Part shown: one piece after another, positions 48,740-59,794 of the stretch
How the letters are laid out: each line of letters starts with the position of its first letter
Position numbering within the stretch: position 1 is the first letter of the stretch
Assembly: GCA_033065855.1 (NCBI GenBank)
Contig: JAVXUO010000321.1
Location: 62,001 to 126,000 of the forward strand
DNA length: 64,000 nucleotides
From: Escallonia rubra
Lineage: Eukaryota > Streptophyta > Magnoliopsida > Escalloniales > Escalloniaceae
Direction: 5' to 3'
Program-made: the position numbers and the translations under genes
The notes under the pieces: generated by a model
The model's input: only the letters and a program-made list of their open reading frames with translations
Databases searched by the model: none
Told to the model about the DNA's origin: nothing

Positions 48740-49595
48740 GTCATCTTAATTTTAATGTCCCTTGCCCAGTTCCGTCCCGTCCCATCCCATCTAGATCCAA
48801 CGCCACTTAACCCGATCTTGTCTATGGCTTCCTGCCACCAAAGTAGTCGCATAAGGCCTATTTTCGGATCAGAAGCAACATCCATTGCTACTATCTATTG
48901 CCCATTATATCCAAACTAATCAAACAACATGTTCCTACTATCTATTGCCCATAAATCCACATGCCTAACATATCCTTCGTTTAATTACAACGCTTTACAT
49001 TAACAATCCGTTTTATTGAAAGGTAGTAAAGTCAAACTACATTATACCCATCATCATTGCAAAAACAGAAAACGAATATGCGAATATGACAAATGTACGA
49101 ACCCTTAATATCTCTGACCCACAAATTCGCATTCTTAATATATCTTTTTCTTCACTTGATCACAACAACTAATAATCTTATCAAATTGAGCTCTAAGAAA
49201 GCAAAGTTTGCCCACTCAATCTCCAATGTCTTTAACTTTTCACAGCAATTTACATGTATAAGAGGAAGACATAAGGTATAGCGTAGAGCAAATAGAGAGG
49301 AAGACAAGAACTTTACCTCACGAGAAATACTGCCGGAGGTGAGAAACCGTCGTCTCCGGTGGTCCCGGTGGTCGACGCTGCTCTCTCTCTCTCAGTCTTT
49401 CTCCTCTTCACAAATCTGCCGGAGGTGAGGGCCCGTGGTCGCCGAAGTTGCAGGTGGTCGCCGTTGTCGAGGGAAGTCACCGCCGGGGTCGAGGGAAGTC
49501 ACCGCCGGTGTCGAGGGAGGTCGCCGCCGGGGTAGAGGGAAGTTGGGTTTTGGGATTTTCGAAGAGAGAAGCAGTGACAGTTCAAACCAGATCTG
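48740..49595. other. Nested CACTA interior, 5' leader side, no gene recognised
   Basis: AT-rich until about 49300. Then a GC-rich stretch has repeated GAGGGAAGTCACCGCCG-like units (about 49465-49540), which could be promoter or leader of the minus-strand transposase. Confidence 0.45.
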
Positions 49596-49599
49596 TGAA

Positions 49600-49915
49600 T
49601 TAAATAGACTTTTAGCGACGGATTTATTCCGTCGCTAAACGTCCGTCGGTGAAGACCTATTTGTACCGACGGAGTTTTTTGCGACGGAATAAATCCGTCG
49701 CTTAAATAATATTTCACGGCGGAGTTTTACCGACGTACGTTTCCGTCGGTAAAACGCATTTTCACCGACAGAGTTTTTTGCGACGGAATAAATCCGTCGC
49801 TTAAATAATATTTTACGACGGACTTTTACTGACGGAGGTTTCCGTCGGTAAAACTCATTTTAGCGACGGAATAGATTCCGTCGCTAAAACTCCGTCGTAA
49901 AAGACGTCTTTTCTT
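49600..49915. repeat. Right subterminal repeats of the nested CACTA
   Basis: Inverted and direct GCGACGGAATAAATCCGTCGC-type motifs (here shortened) alternate with GTTTCCGTCGGTAAAAC motifs, matching the left array. Confidence 0.93.
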
Positions 49916-49924
49916 GTAGTGGTA

Positions 49925-50068
49925 ACAGCCCAAGTATCAATTTAAGTATCAACCATAAAGGCACAGTTGGAGGCAAAAATGCAAGAGAACATGATGTCCC
50001 ATAAACGGACTGTGATGTTGTCAATGCAATCTTCCCAGAATGTTTCTTCCAGAACTGGAGAAGTTAAG
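49925..50068 (+). pseudogene. Tail of the outer CACTA Transposase_24 gene
   Basis: Continues the coiled-coil tail interrupted at 42340: AQVSI, then STIKAQLEAKMQENMMSHKR. The phrase CAAGTATCAA is shared with 42250-42270, showing internal repetition. A stop interrupts it. The gypsy element is inserted at 50068. Confidence 0.65.
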
Positions 50069-52236
50069 TGTAACGCCCCGAACCCGAGGGTCCGAACACG
50101 TTCTTAAACCAAAATTCACACATCAATGACATAACTATTATAAAGGCAGAGCAGAGCATCTAGGATACCACAAACATAATTATCTAAATCTCAAATATTT
50201 AACTCCAAAAATAAAGCAACACTTATATACAATCCCTTCAAAAACTTAATATTCCAAAATACTTCAAAACTTTATTACAAGTCTCTTAGACTAAATATCT
50301 AAATCCAAAAGAATATAAATCAACTAACCAATATTTCGTCTAAAGAAATTATAAGCTCTATTCACAATATCATAAACCAGAGCAATTCCCATCGCTGCAC
50401 TAATATCTCTCCCTTCGTGCTACTTTTGGCCTGGAAGGGGAAGGAAACGAAAAACAAAGGGGTGAGGACGAATTGCCCAGTAAAAGATCTTACACACAGA
50501 GGGCAAAAAACGAATACGAAACTAGAGTTATCAAATAGAGCCAATAAATAGGAATTTAGATAACTCAATCAAATTTCACAAGCGAATAACAGAAGCGTCC
50601 GAAAAGGAGGTTAAATAACCAATAAGTCGAATACCGATTCAAATACGAATAACAAATCAACCCAAAAAGGAGTTACATAACCAATAAGTCGAATATCAAA
50701 ATATTTTTTACCAAATCTTGTGGGTGTCACATACACAAATTGCTTATTATTAAGCATCACAAATCATGGTTATACCATGTCGAATATCGCAGTCGGCGCG
50801 TCACAAATAAGTCACGATAATTAAAAGTGACTTTCGAATACAAATATCACCCACAAAGTAATTTGATAAATATAGCGAATATTCATTCGAAGTCCAAAAA
50901 TAGTAATTATAGACTCAAATTGAAGAGAACAAAAATACGAATCCAACGAAATAAAAATTGGCTCAATCGGAGATCAGATGAATGAGATATCATCAAAAGA
51001 AGTTTTTAGGGTCAAATTAAAGAACGAAAATCGATGGACCACAGAAATTCAACACGTGGCAAGGCAACAAGAATTCCCACGGCTAAGGCCAATAATCCAT
51101 GGAATACAATATGAATAGCCTTAATAATCGATAGAAACTTGACATGTGGCATAAAAAAAAACTTTGCACAAAGAAGGCATGCATTGCCGTGAACAATGAG
51201 GTGGGGACCTATAAAAGAACCGAAACATTTTTTATTTTTGCGGAACAAAAAGAGATGACCCGAGCAGCAAAGAGATGCTTAACCCAATAAAAACTGGACC
51301 GATTGATAAGTTCACAATAAAATAAAAATTTTTGGTGTGTATCACAAAAATACGAATGCATAAAAATTCTTACGATGGGGAACAATTGCGGCAAAGAGGA
51401 GGCCAAGATAGAAAAGAAATTCATGACCCATGAGTACAAAGTAATTATAAACGACTTCTTCCGATAAAACGAACACAAATTTTTATAAATCACATGGGAT
51501 CCATCTTGAATGCAAATTACAAGACAGTAAAATAAGATCATTGATAACGTTACAAAAAGCGTGATGATAAAAAATACGCTCGAAGACAAATATATTTTTG
51601 GGAATCAAAGCATAGCACATAGATCTCGTGTATAATACGGAAAGACGGCATAAGAACCCTTACCTCAAAGTAACGAATATCATGTCAAAAATCTCTTCTT
51701 TATCTTAGATCAATTACCACATTTTTGCTTGAATACCCAAAAGAATGCACTTAACTCTTTATCTTAGATCCATCACCACCTTTTTGCTTGAATACCCAAA
51801 AGAATGCACTAGCTAGCTCTTTTATCTTTTCTCTCTTTTGTCTCAGAAAAATGTGAAGACTCTTATGACTCTTGTGTCTTCTTCCTCCTTATATAGTTTG
51901 CTAATCTAATTCTAATATGACTTGAAGTCCCAGTTTCTAGTGTAATTATAACACAACTAAAATCCTTATTCCTAGTGTAATTATTATACAACTAATAGAC
52001 CTCATTACTAATTTAATCACAATATGACTTAAAATCCTAATCCAAGTCGAAATCTCCTTTTTTTTTTTCTTTCCGCTAATCCAGTCACATTAGCCACTAA
52101 TACTATTAAATATTAATTTCTTCACTAAAAAGGACTCCAAGCAATCTATGTAAGGTCCATTACTTAAATCAAAATCGGTATAATTTTTTGTTTTAACTAT
52201 TCTTTACACAAGCACCAAAAAATTCGGGGTATTACA
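50069..52236 (-). repeat. Gypsy 3' LTR
   Basis: TGTAACGCCCCGAACCCGAG to GGGGTATTACA. Near-identical to 55292-57465, with small indels and substitutions. ORFs in both LTRs are shadows. Confidence 0.93.
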
Positions 52237-52250
52237 TTCTCCCCCCCTTA
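52237..52250 (-). other. Polypurine tract of the gypsy element
   Basis: Reads TAAGGGGGGGAGAA on the minus strand, immediately before the 3' LTR. Confidence 0.85.
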
Positions 52251-52259
52251 AAATAATTC

Positions 52260-53110
52260 CGTCATCGGAATTGAACGTACATTAGTTATCAAAAAGTTGA
52301 GGATGCTTTTCCCGCATAACTTCCTCGAGTTCCCAAGTAGCTTCCCTTTCAGGGTGGTTACGCCATAACACCTTCACCAAAAGCCATCGTCTTAGAGCAC
52401 ATCACACGCTCATCGCATTCCAAAATGTGTTCAAGTTGCTCCTTGTAGGATGAATCGTGCTTAACTTGGATTGGCTCGAACGGAATAACATGAGGGGTTC
52501 AAACACATACTTCCTCAAGGTCGAAACATGAAATGTTTGACAAATTAGGATGTAAAGCTAGACGATAAGCAAGTGTACCAACTCGTTCCATGATCTCAAA
52601 TGGTCCAATATATCTCTGAGCTAATTTCCCTTTCTTTCTGAACCTCAACACACTTTTCCATGGAGAAACTCATAAAAATACATGATCACCAACATTAAAT
52701 TCGAGTTCACGATGTCGGTATTCACAAGAATTTTGTCTGCAGTAATCCGGACAAGTTCTAGGCCCATCAATTTCCTTTCCTCAATCTCGCTCCAACATAT
52801 AGGTGATTGACACCTTCTTCCATAGAGAGCCTCGAATGGTGCCATCTGAATGCTAGCATGATAATTATTATTATAAGCAAACTCAATCAATGATTGGCAG
52901 ATGACTGTCCCAATTACCTCGAAAATCCAAAATACAAGCCCAAGGCATATCCTCCAATGTCTGAATAGTCCGTTCAGATTGTCCGTGTGCCTATGGATGG
53001 AAAGTTGTGCTAAGATTCAACCTTGTACCCACGCCCTCTTGCAAACTACTAAAAAAAACGTGAAGTAAATATCGGATCTCTGTCAGACACAATGGACAAG
53101 AGCACTCCAT
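52260..53110 (-). pseudogene. Gypsy integrase and C-terminal (chromodomain-side) remnant
   Basis: On the minus strand: [30 protein letters not shown], then [20 protein letters not shown] with ALYGRRCQSPICW. This is followed by LAQRYIGPFEIMERVGTLAY and a terminal EATWELEEVMREKHPQLF. These are hallmark integrase and C-terminal motifs of plant gypsy chromoviruses. Stops (for example inside the FHP-AHGQ segment) and frameshifts show it is inactive. Confidence 0.9.
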
Positions 53111-54280
53111 GCAATCTAAGAATCTCTCGAATGTACAAGTTAGCAAGCATCTCAATCGAATCCTTGCTCCTTATCATGAAAAATAGTTTCCTGCTTTCCA
53201 ACACGAGTCATTACATTCCTCCGCTTTTGAATGGAATTTTAACCTCGAACTTATCTAGTATACGAAACGTAGTGAACCAAATTACTCTACTCAAATTCAA
53301 CACATAAGCATCAACTGAAATCAATCTCCAATTCCTTATGCTTCCATTGCGCTACTCTGATAATACATCAAGCCATACCCTTTCCATAATCTGCCTAATA
53401 AAAACACGCTTAACTTCAAGCCTAAGTATACCAAAGTACTGAGTGATTGTCACATATGACTTGTACTCTACGAGATCCAAACCTTGAGTTCTAACTTCTG
53501 CTCTCAACACCACCTTAACTATATACTAGTATCTAGGTGATCAAATCTACGCTCACAAAAAGCCACAAATGAAGTCATCTCAATACTCTCTAAATGACAT
53601 TTCGCTGTCAACTTAGACTAACTAGTAACAAAATTGCTAAGCTCATTGGCACACTTTCTGCCTAATGCATCACCACACCATTAGCTAGTCTTTTAAATAG
53701 GATAACACTTAATCAAATTTTCAACACCAAATTCCATAATTCTATACCCATAATCATCTTACTACTTCAAAAACACGGTTATCTTTCTATCGTATTCCAT
53801 TAACTGCCAAGACCACCAGCTCAATGTCTAAGGCCCAATTTAAAATGTTACGATGCAACGTCTACAAAGTTCACTAACCAAAATCATGAGGTCACCGAAT
53901 GATAACTATTTTCTCCATCTATTTTATTATTCTGACACCAAAATTGAAACCAAGTCCATCGAACAACCTTCGAAGTATACCACTTTGACTTAGCCAATAT
54001 GGATAATTAATTCTATACGCACTTACACATCACACCAAAGACCACCATACTTTCGTTGCGCACTCTGATACCTCAAAACCAACCACCTCAAACTATTACC
54101 AAATCCATCACAAATAAAAATATTACCATAAAAGTACCCAAAATAAAATTACACACAAATATCTTGCATCCACCAAAGTTTAATTCTCTAATCTACCACA
54201 TCACTTATATTTCTCAATCACAATGCAGCCTATAGCTACTAGCTATCAGAGCTATTCACCAGAAGATCATAACCTTATCT
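53111..54280 (-). other. Gypsy interior, unrecognisable sequence
   Basis: The place where RNase H and reverse transcriptase should lie. I find no YVDD-like motif or other RT landmark; sequence is AT-rich with frequent stops. Either deleted and replaced or decayed. Confidence 0.5.
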
Positions 54281-54289
54281 TTTAACCAT

Positions 54290-54560
54290 TCTTTTTCCTA
54301 AAGCAATCCATCTTAGAATGATTGGAAAACAATCGGTCCATACCCAAAATTATATCGAACTGTTTCATATTCAGAAAACTAAGTCAACTGTCAAATCTCT
54401 ATCATCGATACTGATGGGGCAAGAATTATAAACCATAAGGGCCATCACAGGGTTTTCTATAAGGGTAACTACATATAGCTGTGGTTTCGAGTTTCTAGGT
54501 CTAACCCTTAGATACTTACAAAACGATATCAAAACAAATGAATAAAGTGGCATCAGGATC
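54290..54560 (-). pseudogene. Gypsy aspartic protease remnant
   Basis: Minus strand reads CPISIDDRDLTVDL and then a FDIILGMD-like motif, typical of the region at and after the gypsy aspartic protease. Broken frames. Confidence 0.65.
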
Positions 54561-54916
54561 TAGTAATGCCAACACTTTTTTTTTTTTAAATTCACTACAT
54601 GTCACCATATCACTTGGATCTTAAAATCACAACATTTTCCGTACCCTACTTGATAGATAAACTCATAAACATCAAAAGATCATAGTCCTATCCTTTAATC
54701 ATCCTCTTTGATTAACACTTAAAAATATTAGAATCCCAAAGGCAAGTAACACGTGTTCTATAATTGCGTACTCGACCCAAATCCCGAGCATATGCCCAAA
54801 TCTCAATCTTATGCTCCAATATGAAATAAATTTTCAAAACATAATCAACCTTTTCAAGGTCTAATCCCAATCACATTTATCTTAGGCTTCGGAGTCTACA
54901 AAATCTCAAACCTAAG

Positions 54917-55069
54917 CTCTGATACCATTCTGTAACGCCCCGGTCCACAGCCCCACCACAGGGCATTGCCTCCCTCAAAAGGGCTAGCCAAGTAGGTACT
55001 TATGAGTTCATATGTAGGGTCTTATAAGGCCAATCGCAAACTCTCTCACAACCGATGTGGGATATTACA
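54917..55069 (-). repeat. 139-bp LTR-like unit with its own primer-binding site inside the gypsy element
   Basis: TGTAACGCCCCGGTCCACAG to GATGTGGGATATTACA (54931-55069) has LTR-type ends. It is preceded on the left by CTCTGATACCATTC (54917-54930), on the minus strand a second initiator-Met-type binding site (TGGTATCAGAG). To the right lies 207 bases ending in the functional binding site beside the 5' LTR. It looks like the LTR of a different, short-LTR element. Confidence 0.7.
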
Positions 55070-55275
55070 ATCTCTCCACCTTATTCCTTAGCGTCCTCGC
55101 TAAGGCTCGATCACACATAACCCAGAATCTTCCTCTCTAGCCAATATGGGATATACCCAGCTCACCCTTCGTTGCCCCAACCATCCTCTTGATGTGGGAT
55201 ATACCCGGGCTTGCTTTCGTTTCCCCCAACCATCGGCAACCCGACTGGATACCCCAACCCGAGCTTTCGAGAGTC

Positions 55276-55291
55276 GGCTCTGATATCATTC
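55276..55291 (-). other. Primer-binding site of the gypsy element
   Basis: Minus strand GAATGATATCAGAGCC next to the 5' LTR; one base off the TGGTATCAGAGC initiator-Met consensus. Confidence 0.85.
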
Positions 55292-57465
55292 TGTAACGCC
55301 CCGAACCCGAGGGGTCCGAACACGTTCTTAAACCAAAATCCACACATCAATGACATAACTATTATAAAGGCATAGCAGAGCAACTAGGATACCACAAACA
55401 TAATTATCTAAATCTCAAATATTTAACTCCAAAAATAATCCAACACTTATATACAATCCCTTCAAAAACTTAATTCCAAAATACTTCAAAACTTTATTAC
55501 AAGTCTCTTAGACTAAATATCTAAATCCAAAAGAATATAAATCAACTAACCAATATTTCGTCTAAAGAAATCATAAGCTCTATTCTCAATATCATAAACC
55601 AGAGCAATTGTCACCGCTGCACTAATATCTCTCCCTTCGTGCTACTTTTGGCCTGGAAGGGGAAGGAAGCGAAAAACAAAAGGGTGGGCACGAATTGCCC
55701 AGTAAAAGATCTTACACACAGAGGGCCAAAAACGAATACGAAACTAGAGTTATCAAATAGAGCCAATAAATAGGAATTTAGATAACTCAATCAAATTTCA
55801 CAAGCGAATAATAGAAGCGACCGAAAAGGAGGTTAAATAACCAATAAGTCGAATACCGATTCAAATACGAATAACAAATCAACCCAAAAAGGAGTTACAT
55901 AACCAATAAGTCGACTATCAAAATATTTTTTACCAAATCTTGTGGGTGTCACATACACAAATTGCTTATTATTAAGCATCACAAATCATAGTTATACCAT
56001 GTCGAATATCGCAGCCGGCACGTCACAAATAAGTCACGATAATTAAAAGTGACTTTCGAATACAAATATCACCCACAAAGTAATTTAATAAATATAGCGA
56101 ATATTCATTCGAAGTCTAAAAATAGTCATTATAGACTGAAATCGAAGAGAACAAAAATACGAATCCAACGAAACAAAAATCGGCTCAATCGGAGATCGGA
56201 TGAATGAGATATCATCAAAAGAAGTTTTTAGGGTCAAATTAAAGAACGAAAATCGATGCACCACAGAAATTCAACATGTGGCAAGGCAACACGAATTCCC
56301 ACGGCTAAGGCCAATAATCCATGGAATACAATTATTGGAATTTTTATGAATAGCCTTAATAACCGATAGAAACTTGACATGTGGCATAAAAAAAAAACTT
56401 TGCACAAAGAAGGCATGCCTTGCCGTGAACAATGAGGTGGAGACCTATAAAAGAACCGAAACATTTTTTATTTTTTTGGAACAAAAAGAGATGACCCGAG
56501 CAGCAAAGAGATGCTAAACCCAATAAAAACTAGACCGATTGATGAGTTCACAATAAAATAAACAATTTTGGTGTGTATCACAAAAATAAGAATGCATAAA
56601 AATTCTTACGATGGGGAACAATTGCGGCAAAGAGGAGGCTAAGAAAGAAAATAAATTCCTGACCCATGAGCACAAAGTAATTATAAATGACTTCTTCCGA
56701 TAAAACGAACACAAATTTTTATAAATCACATGGGATCCATCTTGAATGCAAATTACAAGACAGTAAAATAAGATCATTGATAACGTTACAAAAAGCGTGA
56801 TGATCAAAAATACGTTCGAAAACAAATATATTTTTGGGAATCAAAGCATAGCACATAGATCTCGTGTATAACACGGAAAGACGGCATAAGAACCCTTACC
56901 TCAAAGTAATGAATATCATGTCAATAATCTCCACTTTATCTTAGATCAATTACCACATTTTTGCTTGAATACCCAAAAGAATGCACTTAACTCTTTATCT
57001 TAGATCCATCACCACCTTTTTGCTTGAATACCCAAAAGAATGCACTAGCTAGCTCTTTTATCTTTTCTCTCTTTTGTCTCAAAAAAAATATGAAGACTCT
57101 TATGACTCTTGTGTCTTCTTCCTCCTTATATAGTTTGCTAATCTAATTCTAATATGACTTGAAGTCCTAGTTTCTAGTGTAATTATAACACAACTAAAAT
57201 CCTTATTCCTAGTGTAATTATTATAAAACTAATAGACCTCATTACTAATTTAATCACAATATGACTTAAAATCCTAATCCAAGTCGAAATCTTTTTTTTT
57301 CTTTTCGCTAATCCAATCACATTAGCCACTAATACTATTAAATATTAATTTCTTCACTAAAAAGGACTCCAAGCAATCTATGTAAGGTCCATTAATCAAA
57401 ATCGGTATAATTTTTTTTTTTTTAACTATTCTTTACACAAGCACCCAAAAATTCGGGGTATTACA
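55292..57465 (-). repeat. Gypsy 5' LTR
   Basis: TGTAACGCCCCGAACCCGAG to GGGGTATTACA; 2,174 bases against 2,168 in the partner. Differences are scattered single bases, short indels and an extra ATTGGAATTTTT segment near 56333. Confidence 0.93.
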
Positions 57466-57470
57466 TTAAG

Positions 57471-58954
57471 TTTTAGTCTTTTCATTGTGAGAATTTGAAT
57501 TTTCTTTTATACAATTAGTACACATTATCCACATCGTGCTACTAGTAACAGGTTCCTAATGAATCAAGCGGTCGTCGAGTGGTATCATCATCTCATACAA
57601 TACATCCAGGGAATATGTAGCATCTGCCACGAGTTTCACGAAGAAAAAAACTTTAAGGTGCAGCCAATTCCACTGAAGCAGCTGCCTCAAGATCAAGGGA
57701 ATATGCAGCACGTGCTAAGGGTTTCACCAAGAAAACGCTCAACTCCACGGATAGAGGTGTGTTAAAACTATTTCAGCTTTAATAAGTTTTAAGTCTGTCA
57801 CCAAAATAGACATTTGGTTGCATATAAGTTTTAAAACTATTTGGTTGCATATAATTTTGACATGAACTAAAGTAGAACTAAAGTAGACATGGATATGGCT
57901 AAAAAGAGAGCGAATGAGGAACCTTTAATTTGTGTGTCAGTTTGTATAATCTTTATTTTTGCAAGCATCGAAAGAATCCGGAATTTTCTGAAGCAAGTAA
58001 CAAAGAAAACAAGAAAATAGCCAGCTTTGACTCCAGTATCAAATTACGTTACCAAGTCTGTGTTTTTATTTTGTCACTAAACACGTTAATGAACGATCAA
58101 ATATTTGGGTTTGCATATGTTATGGTTGCAGCTGTGGGAGGAGATTATTTTTGCGAGGAGATGGTCAACGGGTGGCGCTGATTCGTGGTGATAGCAGCAG
58201 TGGTAGTTGTGATTTGGAGTTATTTTCAAATTTCATCCCACTTTTTTCAGAGCTAAAAAAGCACTCTCTCGTGCTGTATTTTCCTTGAATAGAACTGTGT
58301 GGGTTCTAATTTATAGACCTGTTGCGCAATTCAGTAAGGGTTCAAGTCTCTCTCCTGGCCATTGGGCTGTAGTTAAAAAGCTTGATATACACACCAACGT
58401 GGCACTTGGAAATGGAGCAGTCATGAGTTGGCAGTACAGGAACTGGAGGCAACAATATGGCAATGGAAAATGGAGCTATCATGAATTTCCAATACAGGAA
58501 TTGGAGGCTCAAGCAATCAAGCAGCCGTTGATAATGCCTCCAAGTATAGCTACCTAATAAGCATCTTGAACCTTACAAGTATGTTCCCACACAAGGTAGC
58601 TCTTCTACTGGTTGTAGTTGTCTTGGTAGTGAGTGTTTGGCAGCAATTGGTGGTGGCTGTGGTGGTAGTGGTGAGTGATTGGTGGATATAGTTGTGGGGA
58701 GATGGGTGTCGGTAGTGCTAGGTAAGAGCGATAGTATTAGGTAATAATTTTGGGATTTTCTTTTATAAAGGAGGCACATGTTTAGCGTCGGCAATTTTCC
58801 TATCCTGAAACAACACAGGCGCTTTGTGCTTCTTCGAGAGACCAAACTCAATGAAGAAGTGAGCAATTAAAGGGTATATCAAGATCTTAATCATGCATGT
58901 TATTGCTGGTAACTACTAACAATCCATATAAATTGTTAGAGGCTGCAGGTCATT
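57471..58954 (+). other. Outer CACTA interior after the gypsy insertion
   Basis: Two modest plus-strand frames: 57559-57765 (contains IQYIQGICSICHEFHEEKNF, Gln-rich) and 58285-58557 (contains a repeated NWRQQYGNGKWSYHEF / GNGAVMSWQYRNWR pattern). Both are Gln-rich and repetitive and may be decayed exons of the Transposase_24 gene tail; not recognised with confidence. Confidence 0.35.
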
Positions 58955-58970
58955 GGTTAAGAACACACTT

Positions 58971-59778
58971 TTTTTTTAGGTCGAAAATGAAAATTGCATT
59001 AACTAAACAAACAAGTACAACCTAAAGAGTCCAAACAAATGTTTGGCTCTAAAAACAGAGTACACAACAGTACAAGCAAAAAGAGTACAAGCATAGCTTG
59101 ACCCTGTAAACATAAACCGGCCAACATGGCCTCGACAGAAATTGAAAAGGATAAGTATTACCATTGTTGGATTTACAAAATCCAGATCGAATGGTAACAA
59201 AGTGGAAGAGTTGCAGTGAGGCATCAATTCCAAGGATCTGAATGTTCCGAAGCTCGAAGGGAGTCCATCTCGTCTAGATCCGTCCTCTTCCCGCCATAAA
59301 CCCGCCATATCGGACCCGCGTTAGAGAAATCAACCCAAAGTAGCCGGATCGGAAGTCCGGCGGCGACCATGACGGATCTGAAAAAATCTTTCAGATCTGA
59401 GGGTGGCTAGTGGGAGGGAGTAAGATTATGGCTGAAGGGCTCCCGATCTGTGGGTGGAGGGGGAGATCGGGGGGTGGAGGAGGGTGGTGGCGGATGGCGG
59501 CACAAGAGGTTTGCCGAGGTTGGGGGGTCAAAAGACGAATGAAAAGGGAATAGGAGGAGAAGGAGGATCGTTTTGAGGGCCTCCCCTTCCATCCTCACAG
59601 CCATGGAAGCCGAAGGAGGAAGGGGCGGCGGCGGGTCTTTAGAAAAGAGAAAGATGGAGAAGGGTTTTGTGCAGGAGGAGGATGTGGCTATTTATGGTTG
59701 GGATTTTACCACCCAGAGCGTCGCCTCTGGAGAGAGTTGAGTCGTTTAATGCTGGTGCATTAGTCTCGTGAGGAGGCT
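58971..59778 (-). mobile_element. LINE-derived insertion (retroposed, minus orientation)
   Basis: A 16-bp direct duplication GGTTAAGAACACACTT flanks it (58955-58970 and 59779-59794). The left end is a poly(T) run, so the insert has a 3' poly(A) on the minus strand. Before the tail the minus strand reads GTTAATGCAATTTTCATTTTCGACC, here split as GTTAATGCAATTTTC and ATTTTCGACC, resembling plant LINE 3' ends. At 808 bases it has no RT, so it is a deleted LINE or a SINE-like derivative. ORFs on it are unrecognised. Confidence 0.75.
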
Positions 59779-59794
59779 GGTTAAGAACACACTT

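Larger units (their letters stand above)
42344..49921 (-). mobile_element. Nested CACTA (En/Spm) transposon
   Basis: The ends are CACTACAAGAAAACAGGC and its partner TCTTTTCTTGTAGTG, with a 3-bp duplication GTA (42341-42343, 49922-49924). Dense subterminal TTAGCGACGGAAT motifs occur in both orientations at 42360-42740 and 49600-49910. Its genes are on the minus strand: a truncated transposase (DUF4216-type end) and a complete Transposase_24 accessory gene. About 3 kb of tandem arrays (45.9-48.74 kb) separates them from the right end. Total length is 7,578 bases. Because the main transposase lacks its N-terminal and catalytic part it is probably not autonomous. Confidence 0.95.
50069..57465 (-). 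mobile_element. Ty3/gypsy LTR retrotransposon, minus orientation
   Basis: Two LTRs of about 2.17 kb flank a 3.05-kb interior. A perfect TTAAG duplication flanks the element (50064-50068, 57466-57470). The primer-binding site (complement of initiator-Met tRNA type) is at 55276-55291 and the polypurine tract at 52237-52250, so transcription would run leftward. The interior keeps pieces of protease and integrase but no recognisable reverse transcriptase. It is non-autonomous. The C-terminal integrase text points to the chromovirus (Tekay/Del) group (inference). Confidence 0.93.

Noticed and set aside
51012..51589. Paired ORFs in the gypsy LTR (also at 56234-56825)
   Set aside because: The same frames occur in both LTRs and have no recognisable protein; LTR shadow ORFs.
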